A DNA stretch of 64,000 bases from Thermobispora bispora DSM 43833 (GTDB taxonomy: Bacteria > Actinomycetota > Actinomycetes > Streptosporangiales > Streptosporangiaceae): the NCBI RefSeq assembly GCF_000092645.1, contig NC_014165.1, forward strand, positions 3,162,001-3,226,000, given 5' to 3'. The translations under genes were made by a program, and so were the position numbers. Below are positions 48,776 through 57,106 of this stretch, piece by piece (within the stretch, counting starts at the first letter, position 1; each line of letters starts with the position of its first letter). The notes beneath the pieces were generated by a model, which did no database searches, was not told the DNA's origin, and was given only the letters and a program-made list of their open reading frames with translations.

Positions 48776-49504
48776 TCAGTGGGAGTCGTGGTCCATGCAG
48801 TAAATCGCGTACGCGTGTTTGATGACGGGAACCGCGACGTTGCGAACCATGATCCCACCGGGGGTCACGCCTTTCTCCGTTCCGGCGTGCGCGTGGCCGT
48901 GAACGAACAGATCCGCCCCTTCGGAATCGGCCGCCTCCGCCAGAAGGTAGCTGCCGAGGAACGGATAGATCTCCGGCGGCTCCCCCATGAGCGTGTCCTT
49001 CACCGGCGAATAGTGGCTTAAGACGATCTTCCGGTCGGCGTCGAGATTCCGCAGCTCGTCGCGCCACCGCTCGGCGATCTCCCGGGTGTGCCGGACGAGC
49101 GCCTTGGTCTGGGGTTCGCCGAACTCGCTCGCGCACTTGCCCGCGAATCCGCCGCAGTAGCCCTTTCCCCCGACGACGCCGACCCGTACCCCGTCGATGG
49201 TGAGGACCACGCTCTGGTCGTCGAGGACGATGATCCCGGCGTCCCGCAGGATCGACATGATCTGCCGTTGCGCGTCGGAGTGGTAGTCGTGGTTGCCGAG
49301 CACGGCCACCACCGGGACCGGGAGGCCGCGCAGCTCGTCGGCGACCACCTTGCCCTCTTCGACCGTGCCGTGCCGGGTGAGGTCGCCCCCGACGAGCAGC
49401 AGGTCGGCGCGCCGGTCGATGCCCTCGAGCCTGCTCCGGTACTGGCCGCGCAGGTCCTCACCCATGTGGATGTCGGCGACGGCGGCGATCCGCAGCTCCC
49501 TCAC
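48776..49504 (-). CDS. metallophosphoesterase
   Basis: 242 residues of the calcineurin-like fold. Metal motifs in order: ADIHMG (Asp11, His13), VGGDLTRHG, AVLGNHDYH, LSHYSP and HGHAHAG. It likely hydrolyses a phosphodiester or phosphomonoester; substrate unknown. Starts at GTG overlapping the stop of the BON gene (GTGA) with GGAGGAG upstream, so the two are translated together. Confidence 0.9.
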   Translation of the reverse strand: MRELRIAAVADIHMGEDLRGQYRSRLEGIDRRADLLLVGGDLTRHGTVEEGKVVADELRGLPVPVVAVLGNHDYHSDAQRQIMSILRDAGIIVLDDQSVVLTIDGVRVGVVGGKGYCGGFAGKCASEFGEPQTKALVRHTREIAERWRDELRNLDADRKIVLSHYSPVKDTLMGEPPEIYPFLGSYLLAEAADSEGADLFVHGHAHAGTEKGVTPGGIMVRNVAVPVIKHAYAIYCMDHDSH

Positions 49505-49749
49505 AGGTGCTCCTCCTCTCCGGGATCGCGTACCTCGACGAGGGTGAGCTCGTTGTGCACGCGAAGCCCGGGGGCCGCCTCCCGTGCCACCTGCTCGATC
49601 TCGCGGCGCCGTTCGGCGCCCGAGACCTGCCCGCGGAGGTAGACGTGCTCCCCCCGGACGTCCACCCGGATGCCGAGCTCGTTCGTCCGCGCGTCCTCGG
49701 CGAGCGCCCGCTGGACGCGGGCGGCCACATAGTGCGGTGCCTCCTGCAT
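49501..49749 (-). CDS. BON-domain protein
   Basis: 82 residues, essentially one BON domain (YVAARVQRALAEDARTNELG, IRVDVRGEHVYLRGQVSGAERRREIEQVAREA, LRVHNELTL), a phospholipid-binding module. There is no signal peptide, so it acts in the cytoplasm or on the inner face of the membrane. ATG 49747-49749 follows GAGGGGG. Its end overlaps the metallophosphoesterase start. Confidence 0.85.
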   Translation of the reverse strand: MQEAPHYVAARVQRALAEDARTNELGIRVDVRGEHVYLRGQVSGAERRREIEQVAREAAPGLRVHNELTLVEVRDPGEEEHL

Positions 49750-49797
49750 GACCACCCCCTCGCGCTTCCGGTACGGCCCGCCCGGGCTTGGCTGGGT

Positions 49798-49914
49798 GGC
49801 CTCTCGGCCATTGACGTGGGATCACTCTTCCAACCCACCCGCGGCCGGCCCGGCCCGCCCGGGGCCGGTATGGGCGGCCTCTCGGCCATCGGCGTGGGAT
49901 CGCTCTTCCAGCCC
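49798..49914. repeat. 39-base imperfect direct repeat, two copies
   Basis: GGCCTCTCGGCCAT plus GTGGGATC and CTCTTCCA occur at 49798-49836 and 49876-49914, 78 bases apart, upstream of the BON gene. Each copy contains GGCC-rich dyads. Possibly regulatory or just duplicated. Confidence 0.7.
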
Positions 49915-49997
49915 GGCCGGGGATCCCCCGGCCCGGCCGGGCGGCGATCCGCGACCGGCGCCGGGACGCTCCCTGCCGGTCATGTCCCCTGGCGGGG

Positions 49998-50393
49998 TCA
50001 CTTCCTGGCCTTCGCCGTGGCCCGGCGGTTCGCCTTCTTGATCGCGTCGACGAGCTCGTCCTTCGTCATCGTGGACCTGCCCGCGATGCCGAGCCGGGAG
50101 GCGATGCCGCGCAGGTGCTTCATGGGCGCGTTGGCGTTCACGCCCTCGGCGGTCGTCCCCGAGGCCGGGGTGCTCTTCTCGGCCTGCTCGTCGGAGGGGC
50201 CTTTGGCGGACTTCGGCTCCCAGTGGTCGCCGACCTTCTCGAAGGAGTGCTTGAGCGCCGCGAACGCGGTCCGGTGGGCCCGCTCCCCCTCTCCGTACGT
50301 CTCGACGGCCGAGTCGTGCGCCTTGATCCACGTCTCCTGCGCCGCTTTGGGCGAGCGCTGGAGGGTGGAGGGTAGTTCCTCTCGTCCTGGCAT
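49998..50393 (-). CDS. ChaB-like protein with C-terminal SAP/Rho-N-like helices
   Basis: 131 residues. The first 65 residues (MPGREELPSTLQRSPKAAQETW...AVETYGEGERAHRTAFAALKHSFEKVGDHW) are a ChaB domain, named from a putative cation transport regulator but of unclear function. A low-complexity linker is followed by LRGIASRLGIAGRSTMTKDELVDAIKKANRR, a helix-extended-helix typical of SAP/Rho-N nucleic-acid-binding motifs, and a basic tail. The ATG follows AGGGGGC. May bind DNA; evidence is only the motif. Confidence 0.85.
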   Translation of the reverse strand: MPGREELPSTLQRSPKAAQETWIKAHDSAVETYGEGERAHRTAFAALKHSFEKVGDHWEPKSAKGPSDEQAEKSTPASGTTAEGVNANAPMKHLRGIASRLGIAGRSTMTKDELVDAIKKANRRATAKARK

Positions 50394-50472
50394 GGTCGCG
50401 CCCCCTTCGGGTGCCGTCGTCACGAGCTATGCCCGGCTGGACGGCTTCAAACCTGGGGCCGGAGCGGGCACC

Positions 50473-50994
50473 ATGGCTTGCGTGATCGATTCGCCGGTGG
50501 TGGTGACCGGGCTGATGGGGGCGGGGAAGACGAGCGTGGCCCGCCTGCTGGCCGAGGCTCTGAGGCGCCCGTTACGCGATAACGACGACGATCTCGAGGC
50601 CCGGTACGGCATGACGGCGGCGGCGATCGCCGCGGAGTTCGGCGCGGATGAGCTGCACGCCCGGGAGAGCGCGGTGCTGCGGGAGGCGCTGGCCGCCCGC
50701 CCTGTGCCGGTGATCGCGGCGGCGGCGAGCACGGTCGAGGACCCGGCATCGCGCGCGGCGTTGCACCGCGCGTTCGTGGTGTTCCTCGACGGCCCGCCGG
50801 CGGTCCTCGCCGAGCGGATGCTGTCGAGCCCGCACCGGCCGCACTTCCAGCCGGACCTGGTGGCCATGCTGACCGAGCAGCGCGAGCGGAGGCTCCCTTG
50901 GCTGCGCGAGGTGGCCGATGTGACCGTGGACTGCGGGTCGCGTACGCCGGAGGAGATCAGCGCGGAGGTGCTGCGTCACCTCGGCGCAGCGTGA
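50473..50994 (+). CDS. shikimate-kinase-like P-loop kinase
   Basis: 173 residues. P-loop GLMGAGKT at 13-20, then a DNDDDLEARYG segment (shikimate kinase Asp region), FGADELHARESAVLREAL, and the lid SSPHRPHFQPDLVAMLTEQRERRLPWLREVADVTVD. The fold and motif order are those of shikimate kinase, but the gene is not beside aroB/aroC/aroQ, and the lid arginines differ, so it may phosphorylate another small molecule. Start ATG 50473 has GGAG upstream. Confidence 0.8.
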   Translation: MACVIDSPVVVTGLMGAGKTSVARLLAEALRRPLRDNDDDLEARYGMTAAAIAAEFGADELHARESAVLREALAARPVPVIAAAASTVEDPASRAALHRAFVVFLDGPPAVLAERMLSSPHRPHFQPDLVAMLTEQRERRLPWLREVADVTVDCGSRTPEEISAEVLRHLGAA

Positions 50995-51006
50995 CGCCAG
51001 GAGGGT

Positions 51007-51474
51007 TCAGCAGACCACGATCTGGGAGTCCGCCGGGTTGGGGATCCGCTGCGCGGTGGCGGTTCCCGCGAGAAACCAGACGGTCTTGCCGCCCCGGGCG
51101 GAACGGGCGACTCCCCAGTCGTCGGCGAGCTCGTGCACGATGAGCAGCCCTCGCCCGTCGGTGGCGTCCGTGCCGACCTCGCGCATCCGGGGCAGACCGT
51201 CGCCCTGATCGAAGACCTCTCCGCAGACCCAGGTGCCGTTGGTGCCGAGCCGGAGGATGAACACGCTGCTGCCGCCGTGCCGGATGACGTTGGTGACCAG
51301 CTCGCTGACGATGAGCGAGCAATCGTCGATCAAACGATCCAGCCCCCACCGGCCGAGCTCACGCCGGACCACCGATCGCGCCGCCGCCACGCTCCTGTCG
51401 ACTGCCGGCAGGAGGCACTCGACGGTCCGCACGGGTGGCGTGTCGAGTGGTACCGCTCCGAACGGGCGAGTCAC
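51007..51474 (-). CDS. anti-sigma-factor-like ATP-binding protein (HATPase_c, RsbW type)
   Basis: 155 residues. N-box SLIVSELVTNVIRHGG, G1 box VFDQGDGLP, G2 TDGRGLLIVHELADDWGV and TVWFLAG. This is the single-domain GHKL ATPase/kinase family of RsbW-type anti-sigma factors, numerous in actinomycetes and often part of XRE/small-protein modules. GTG 51472-51474 has GGAGG upstream. The adjacent IWRS gene (51810-52025) has a paralogue beside an XRE regulator elsewhere in this window. Confidence 0.88.
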   Translation of the reverse strand: MTRPFGAVPLDTPPVRTVECLLPAVDRSVAAARSVVRRELGRWGLDRLIDDCSLIVSELVTNVIRHGGSSVFILRLGTNGTWVCGEVFDQGDGLPRMREVGTDATDGRGLLIVHELADDWGVARSARGGKTVWFLAGTATAQRIPNPADSQIVVC

Positions 51475-51778
51475 TGCGCCTCCTTCAACGATGGGAGCGC
51501 TCCCACAGCTCACGATACGCACCCGAGGGACTGATGTGAACGGCATCTGACGAAAAAAGCGTCCAATTGTTACGCCGCCCACCGTGAGGTTCGCCCGGCA
51601 TCGGCGGGCCGCCCCGGACGAGTGCCCAGCTCACCTCATATCGCACCGGCTTCTCATCCACCACGGGAGCCATCCGGGCCGGCCACACCTCATGATCAAG
51701 AAACAGAATGAAATTTAGTGAAATGCGGGTGCGGCCCGCCGTGACCCGCGGCGCACTGACCGGCCGCCCGGGGTCCGC
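51475..51778. other. intergenic region, no convincing gene
   Basis: About 300 bases between the two minus-strand genes of the ATPase/IWRS pair. A 67-codon minus-strand frame (51485-51688) exists but has poor codon use and no ribosome binding site. The stretch near 51690-51730 is AT-rich (GAAATTTAGTGAAAT) and may be a promoter for the ATPase. Confidence 0.4.
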
Positions 51779-51830
51779 GGCGTCACCGGGCGAGCCGCTC
51801 CTGACGGCGTCACCGGGCGAGCCGCTCCTG
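51779..51830. repeat. 27-base tandem repeat spanning the stop codon of the IWRS gene
   Basis: GGCGTCACCGGGCGAGCCGC plus TCCTG is present at 51779-51803 and 51806-51830. The second copy contains the end of the IWRS gene and its stop (51810-51812); the first is a downstream duplicate that also keeps the codons for QERLAR and a stop. Confidence 0.8.
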
Positions 51831-52025
51831 GGTGCTGAGCTGTGAGCGCAGCTCCTCGGGGCTGTCGCCGGATGCGGTCATGACCAGCCCTTGGTCGATC
51901 TCGGCCCGGGAGAGGGACCTCGTCAGACGGGTCGCGTACCAGCGGCCGGCGTCGCTCCGCCAGATGGACCAGCGTCCCGCGTACTCGCTGCGCAGCTTCT
52001 CCCATTCGGCGTCGTCGGACCGCAC
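51810..52025 (-). CDS. small IWRS-motif protein, paralogue 2
   Basis: 71 residues from a GTG start with GGGGGTGG upstream: RSDDAEWEKLRSEYAGRWSI, then WRSDAGRWYATRLTRSLSRA and GLVMTASGDSPEELRSQL ending STQERLAR. It shares the W.IWRSD.GRW.ATR core and the MT..D.PEEL...L..QERL end with the protein at 18317-18541. Size, acidity and neighbours (ATPase here, XRE there) suggest a small partner in a regulatory module. Function unknown. Confidence 0.7.
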   Translation of the reverse strand: MRSDDAEWEKLRSEYAGRWSIWRSDAGRWYATRLTRSLSRAEIDQGLVMTASGDSPEELRSQLSTQERLAR

Positions 52026-52408
52026 TCGCCACCACCCCCACGGCCGGCACCACAAGAGCCGTGTTCATCCCGATACGAACCGTAGTCACCGGCCTTCTCC
52101 CCGGCGGGGGCACTCCCATGAGCGGCCTGGCGGTGATTTTTCCGCCATGAAAAAGAAATTTGATTCCTGCCCGAATCTCACCTGCGCTTTAAATTTCTCC
52201 GCCGATCCCGCAGGCCGCCCCGCCCGCCATCGGAAACGCGGCGCCGTAGGCCCGATCCGCCGCACCGCACGGCCCGACAAACGCACACAACAGCACTAAA
52301 GCCGACAAACCATGCAATTTCCACGCAAATCAATCAGCCGACACCGTTGGGCCGCGCCGGATCCGGGAGACAACCCTCGTCGTTCACCGTACGGAAGGGG
52401 ATCGTCAC
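52026..52408. other. intergenic region upstream of cytochrome P450
   Basis: About 380 bases between the divergent IWRS and P450 genes. 52130-52200 and 52290-52335 are AT-rich; GAAATTT at about 52156 and AAATTTC at about 52191 form an inverted repeat. A 50-codon frame from 52147 (MKKKFDSCPNL...) lacks a ribosome binding site and is not called. Probably contains promoters for both genes. Confidence 0.4.
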
Positions 52409-53584
52409 ATGCCCGGACTTCCTCGGTTGCCCTTCGAACGCTCCGATCCGCTGGAGGTCTCCCCCGCCTACGCCGAGCTCCGCGCCACCGCGCCGATCGC
52501 GAAGGTCCTCACCGCCGCGGGCGACGAGGCGTGGCTGGTCACCGGCTACGAGGAGATCAGGCAGATCTTCGCCGACCCCAGGTTCGGGCGGTCGCATCCG
52601 GTCCCGGAGGACGCGCCGCGCCTGTCGAACAGCGCCCTGATCGGCGGCCCGGTCGGCGACTACGCCACCGAGGAGGAGATGCACACCAAGCTGCGGCGGC
52701 TGCTCGCCCCCGCCTTCTCCGCGCGCCGCATGGCCGCGCTCTCGGTGCGGATCCAGGGGCTCGTCGACGACCTCCTCGGCCGGATGGCCGAGCAGGGGCC
52801 GCCGTGCGACCTCCACGCGTGCCTGTCGGTGCCGCTGCCCGTCCAGGTGATCTGCGAGCTGCTGGGCGTGCCGTACGAGGACCGGGACAGGTTCCGCGGG
52901 ATCGCGGTGGAGATGACGGACCTCTCCGACCCGGAGCGCTCGGCCGCGGCCATGCGCGAGATGAACGAGTACACCTACGAGATCGTCAAGGCGAAGCGGG
53001 AGAACCCCGCCGAGGACGTGTACTCCGAGCTCGCCGCGGCCGACCTGCCCGAGGAGGAGATCGCCATGATCGCCGGCGGGCTCCTCTTCGCCGGGCACGA
53101 GACCACGGTGAACCAGATCGACTATGGCGTGCTGCTGTTGCTGCGCAACCCAGGCGAGCTCGACGCCCTCCGCCGCGACCCGTCGCTCGCCCCGGGCGCG
53201 GTCGAGGAGATCATGCGGATGGCCGTGCCGAGCCAGCACGGCCTGCTCCGGTACGCGCACGCGGACGTCGAGGTCGGCGGCGTGCGGATCAAGCGAGGCG
53301 ACCTGGTGGTGCTCGCCACGTTCGCGGCCAACCGGGACCCGCGGGTCTACCCGGACCCCGAGCGGTTCGACATCCGCCGGGAGACGACCCACCCGCACGT
53401 CGGGTTCGGCTACGGGGCCCACTACTGCCTGGGGGCGAGCCTCGCCCGGGTGGAGCTGCAGGCGGTGTTCGGCACGCTCTTCCGGCGCTTCCCGGAGCTC
53501 CGCCTCGCCGTGCCGTACGAGAGCCTGTCGCGGCGGGCCGGCGCCCTGACCGAGGGGTTCAGCGAGCTCCCGGTCACCTGGTGA
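52409..53584 (+). CDS. cytochrome P450
   Basis: 391-residue soluble bacterial P450. I-helix oxygen-binding AGHETT at 228-233, ExxR region VEEIMRMAVPS (K helix with a shortened EEIMR), PERFDIRRE, and heme loop GFGYGAHYCLG with Cys340. The length and GHETT form are those of CYP105/107-type actinobacterial P450s used in secondary metabolism or degradation. ATG follows AAGGGGATCGTCAC. No ferredoxin gene is adjacent, so electrons come from a partner elsewhere. Confidence 0.94.
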   Translation: MPGLPRLPFERSDPLEVSPAYAELRATAPIAKVLTAAGDEAWLVTGYEEIRQIFADPRFGRSHPVPEDAPRLSNSALIGGPVGDYATEEEMHTKLRRLLAPAFSARRMAALSVRIQGLVDDLLGRMAEQGPPCDLHACLSVPLPVQVICELLGVPYEDRDRFRGIAVEMTDLSDPERSAAAMREMNEYTYEIVKAKRENPAEDVYSELAAADLPEEEIAMIAGGLLFAGHETTVNQIDYGVLLLLRNPGELDALRRDPSLAPGAVEEIMRMAVPSQHGLLRYAHADVEVGGVRIKRGDLVVLATFAANRDPRVYPDPERFDIRRETTHPHVGFGYGAHYCLGASLARVELQAVFGTLFRRFPELRLAVPYESLSRRAGALTEGFSELPVTW

Positions 53585-53664
53585 GGCGCGGCCCGCCACC
53601 AGCGGCGGAGTGGAGACGGCCGGGGCCGGCCCCGGCCCCACCGGCCGGCCCCGGCTCCCTGCAC

Positions 53665-53699
53665 CCCCGCGGGCCAGGGGGACCGAGCGGCCCGCGGGG
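53665..53699. terminator. bidirectional GC hairpin between P450 and cydC
   Basis: CCCCGCGGGCC and GGCCCGCGGGG make a perfect 11-base stem around a 13-base loop, midway between two convergent genes. Acts plausibly for both directions. Confidence 0.55.
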
Positions 53700-53711
53700 T
53701 CGGCAGGAGCT

Positions 53712-55451
53712 TCAGCAGAGGATCTCGTCGTGCTCGCGCTCGCGCAGCCACAGCGTCCGGTAGATCCCGGGCCGGGCGACCAGCTCGTCGTGGGTGCCCC
53801 GGTCGGCGACCCGGCCGTGGTCGAGCACGATGATCTCGTCGACCTGCTCAAGCCCGGCGAGCCGGTGGGTGACGAGCAGGGTGGTGCGGCCCTCCGTGGC
53901 GGCGAGCAGGTCGGCGGTGAGCTCGTCGGCGGTGGCGATGTCGAGGTGCTCGGCCGGCTCGTCGAGGAGCAGCACCGGGAAGCCGGCGAGCAGCGCCCGG
54001 GCGAGCGCGATGCGCTGCCGCTGCCCGCCGGAGACCTGGGCGCCGTGCTCGCCGACATAGGTGTCGAGCCCGTCGGGCAGCGACTCGACCCAGTCGAGCA
54101 GGCGGGCCCGGCGCAGCGCCTCCCGCACCTCCTCGTCGGTGGCGTCCCGGCGGGCGAGCCGGATGTTCTCCCCGATCGTGGTGGCGAACAGGTGCGCGTC
54201 CTGGGCGCACAGGCCCACCACGCGCCGCACGTCCTCGCCGGCGAGCTCGCGCAGATCCACCCCGTTGAGCGTGACCCGGCCCCCGGCCGGCTCGAGGAAC
54301 CGGAGGAGCACGGCGGTGAGCGTGGTCTTGCCCGACCCGCTCGGGCCGACCACGGCCACCCGCCGCCCCGGGGTGAGCTCCAGGCTCACCCCGTCGAGGG
54401 CGTACGGCCCGCCGGGCGTCCACCGGGCGCGCAGGTCCTCGACCCGGATCTCGTACGGCGGGGCGGGCAGCGGCGCCGGGTCGGCGGGCTCGCGCACCGG
54501 CTCGGGCCGGTCGAGCACGGCGAACACCCGGGTGGCCGACCTGCGGACCCGCCCCAGGTACTGCGCGGCGACCGGCAGCCCGGCCACCGCCTCGAAGGCG
54601 GCGAGCGGGAGCAGGGTGATCACCGCGAGCAGCACCCCGTCGAGCCGGCCGGAGCGGACGGCCGGCACCCCGGCGGCGAGGGCGAACCAGACCGCGAGCC
54701 CGCCGGCGAGCGCGGAGACCGCCGCACCCGCGCCGGCCATGGCGGCCGACCGGCCCAGGGCCCGGGTGAGCTCCCGGTCGATCCGGGCCGCCTCGGCGAG
54801 CCGGGCCGGGGCCGCGCCGCAGGCGATGAGCTCGGCCGCGCCGGTGAAGGTGTCGACCACGTGGGCGGTGAGCTCGCCGCGCAGGTCGGTGGTGCGGCGC
54901 TCCACCCGGGCGGCGACCAAGGCGGAGAGCCAGGGCGAAACAGCGCCGGCGAGGAGCAACCCGGCGAGGAGCGCCGCACCGGCCTCGGGCAGCAGGAGCC
55001 AGGAGAGCCCCACCGAGGCGCCACCGACGACCACGGCGACCGCGTACGGCAGCAGCGCGCGGAGGTAGAGGTCCTGGACCGCGTCGACGTCGGCGACGAG
55101 GCGGCCGAGCAGGTCGCCCCGGCGCAGCGGCAGCCCGGCCGGGGCGAGCCGCTCCAGCCGCTCGTAGATCTTGGTCCGCAGGTCGGCGAGGATGCGCAGC
55201 GTCGCGTCGTGGCTGACCAGGCGCTCCAGGTAGCGGAACACGCCGCGGCCGATGCCGAACGCGCGCACGGCCACGATCGCGACCATGAGCGTCAGCACCG
55301 GCGGGTGCTGGGCGGCTCGGGAGATGAGCCACGCGGAGGTGGCCATCAGCCCGGTGCCGCTGGCGAGCGCGAGCACGCCCAGGATGAGGGCGAGCCCGAG
55401 CCTGCCGCGGGCCGGGAGGGCGATCGTGATCAGGCGGATGATCGGTCTCAT
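53712..55451 (-). CDS. cydC: ABC exporter subunit CydC (cytochrome bd assembly)
   Basis: 579 residues, six N-terminal membrane helices (SATSAW form GLMATSAWLISRAA, then FRYLERLVSHDATLRILADLR, typical of CydC) and a C-terminal ATPase: Walker A GPSGSGKT at 369-376, signature VSGGQRQRIALARAL, Walker B PVLLLDEPAEHLD. Forms a heterodimer with CydD that exports reduced thiols/heme-related compounds needed to assemble cytochrome bd. ATG overlaps the cydD stop (ATGA). Last gene of cydABDC. Confidence 0.95.
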   Translation of the reverse strand: MRPIIRLITIALPARGRLGLALILGVLALASGTGLMATSAWLISRAAQHPPVLTLMVAIVAVRAFGIGRGVFRYLERLVSHDATLRILADLRTKIYERLERLAPAGLPLRRGDLLGRLVADVDAVQDLYLRALLPYAVAVVVGGASVGLSWLLLPEAGAALLAGLLLAGAVSPWLSALVAARVERRTTDLRGELTAHVVDTFTGAAELIACGAAPARLAEAARIDRELTRALGRSAAMAGAGAAVSALAGGLAVWFALAAGVPAVRSGRLDGVLLAVITLLPLAAFEAVAGLPVAAQYLGRVRRSATRVFAVLDRPEPVREPADPAPLPAPPYEIRVEDLRARWTPGGPYALDGVSLELTPGRRVAVVGPSGSGKTTLTAVLLRFLEPAGGRVTLNGVDLRELAGEDVRRVVGLCAQDAHLFATTIGENIRLARRDATDEEVREALRRARLLDWVESLPDGLDTYVGEHGAQVSGGQRQRIALARALLAGFPVLLLDEPAEHLDIATADELTADLLAATEGRTTLLVTHRLAGLEQVDEIIVLDHGRVADRGTHDELVARPGIYRTLWLREREHDEILC

Positions 55452-57106
55452 CTGGTCACCACCCCCGCCGGCTCCACCCGGGCCACGCGGTCGGCGAGCG
55501 CGGTGAGGGCGGGCCGGTGTGCGACGAGCACCACGGTGCGCCCGGCCGCGAGGCGGCGCACCGCCTCGACCACGGCGGTCTCGCTCTCCAGGTCGAGGTT
55601 GGACGTCGGTTCGTCGAGCAGCAGCAGCGGGGCGTCCCGCAGGAACGCCCGGGCGAGGGCGATCCGCTGCCGCTGCCCCGCGGACAGGCCGGCCCCGCCC
55701 TCGCCGAGGGGCGTGTCGAACCCCTGGGGCAGCGCGTCGATGAACTCCTCGGCGCAGGCGGCCCGGGCGGCGAGCCGTACCTCCTCATCGGTGGCGTCCG
55801 GCCGGCCCAGGCGGATGTTGTCGGCGACCGTCCCGGTGAACAGGTACGGCCGCTGCGGCACCCAGGCGATGTGCGACCGCCAGGCGTCGAGGTCGAACTC
55901 GGCGAGGTCCTGCCAGTCGACTAGGACCCGGCCGGCGTCGGGCCGGACGAACCCGAGGAGCACGGCGAGGATCGTGGACTTCCCCGCCCCGCTCGGCCCG
56001 GTGAGCGCGACGGTCTCCCCGGGGTGGATGGTGAGCGAGAACCGGTCGAGCGCGGGGGCCTCCCGGCCCTCGTACGCCACCATCACCCCCTCCAGGCGGA
56101 TCGTCGCCCGGGCGAGATCCGGCACGTCGGTGCGGGTGCCGGAGGGCGGCGCCGGGGTCTCGAGCACCTCGAAGACCCGCTCGGCCGCGGCGAGGCCCTC
56201 CGTGCTCGCGTGGAAGTGCACGCCGACCTGGCGCAGCGGGAGGTACGCCTCCGGGGCGAGGATGAGCACGAGCAGCGCGGTCTGCAGGTCCATCTCCCCG
56301 CCGACCAGGCGGAGGCCGATGGAGACGGCGACCAGGGCCACCGAGATCGTGGAGAGCAGCTCCAGGACGAGCGCGGAGAGGAAGGCGATCCGCAGGGTGG
56401 ACATGGTCGCCTTGCGATAGTGGTCGGTGACCTCGCGGATCGTGCGCGCCTGCGCCTTCGCCCGGCCGAACACCTTCAGGGTGGGCAGCCCGGCGACCAC
56501 GTCGAGGAAGTGACCGGCGAGCACGGAGAGCGTCCGCCACTGCCGCTTGGTCACCTTCTCGGTGGCGAGGCCGACCAGGATCGCGAAGATCGGGATGAGC
56601 GGCAGGGTGAGGGCGATGGTGAGGGCGGAGAGCCAGTCGCCGAGCAGGATGCGCAGGCCCACGGCCGCGGGGACCGTCACCGCGAGCACGAGCTGCGGCA
56701 GGTACCGGGAGAAGTACGCGTCGAGCGCGTCGATCCCCCGGGTGGCGAGGGTGGCGAGCTCGCCGCTGCGCTCCCCCGACAGCCAGCGCGGGCCGAGCCG
56801 CATCGCGTGCTCGAGCAGCCGCCGGCGGAGCTGCGACTTCACCGCGGCCGAGGACCGGTGCGCGGCGACCTCCTGCAGCCACACCACGAGGGTGCGGCCC
56901 GCGACCACCGCGAGCAGGAGCAGCATGGGGGTGCGCAGCTCGGCGAGCCCGGCCCCGCCGAGGAACGCCTTGGTGATCGTTTCGGCGAGCAGTGTCGCCT
57001 GGGCGATGATCAGCCCGGCTGCCGCGGTTCCGAGCAGCACCGACAGGGCGAGGTACGTCCGGGTGGTCCTCGCGTACCGCAGCAGCCGGGGATCGAGCGG
57101 TTTCAC
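55448..57106 (-). CDS. cydD: ABC exporter subunit CydD (cytochrome bd assembly)
   Basis: 552 residues. N-terminal membrane domain opening DPRLLRYARTTRTYLALSVL with LAHRSSAAVKSQLR-type CydD features (EVAAHRSSAAVKSQLRRRLL), ATPase with Walker A GPSGAGKS at 370-377, Q-loop WVPQRPYLFTGTVADNIRLG, signature LSAGQRQRIALARAF, Walker B LLLLDEPTSNLD. Partner of CydC. Starts at GTG overlapping the cydB stop (GTGA). Confidence 0.95.
   Translation of the reverse strand: MKPLDPRLLRYARTTRTYLALSVLLGTAAAGLIIAQATLLAETITKAFLGGAGLAELRTPMLLLLAVVAGRTLVVWLQEVAAHRSSAAVKSQLRRRLLEHAMRLGPRWLSGERSGELATLATRGIDALDAYFSRYLPQLVLAVTVPAAVGLRILLGDWLSALTIALTLPLIPIFAILVGLATEKVTKRQWRTLSVLAGHFLDVVAGLPTLKVFGRAKAQARTIREVTDHYRKATMSTLRIAFLSALVLELLSTISVALVAVSIGLRLVGGEMDLQTALLVLILAPEAYLPLRQVGVHFHASTEGLAAAERVFEVLETPAPPSGTRTDVPDLARATIRLEGVMVAYEGREAPALDRFSLTIHPGETVALTGPSGAGKSTILAVLLGFVRPDAGRVLVDWQDLAEFDLDAWRSHIAWVPQRPYLFTGTVADNIRLGRPDATDEEVRLAARAACAEEFIDALPQGFDTPLGEGGAGLSAGQRQRIALARAFLRDAPLLLLDEPTSNLDLESETAVVEAVRRLAAGRTVVLVAHRPALTALADRVARVEPAGVVTR

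Noticed and set aside
51485-51688. 67-codon minus-strand frame upstream of the anti-sigma-type ATPase
   Set aside because: Poor codon bias, no recognisable domain and no good start site.
52147-52299. 50-codon plus-strand frame MKKKFDSCPNL...
   Set aside because: No ribosome binding site; the second half is arginine-rich noise; the AT-rich start is better explained as promoter DNA of the P450 gene.
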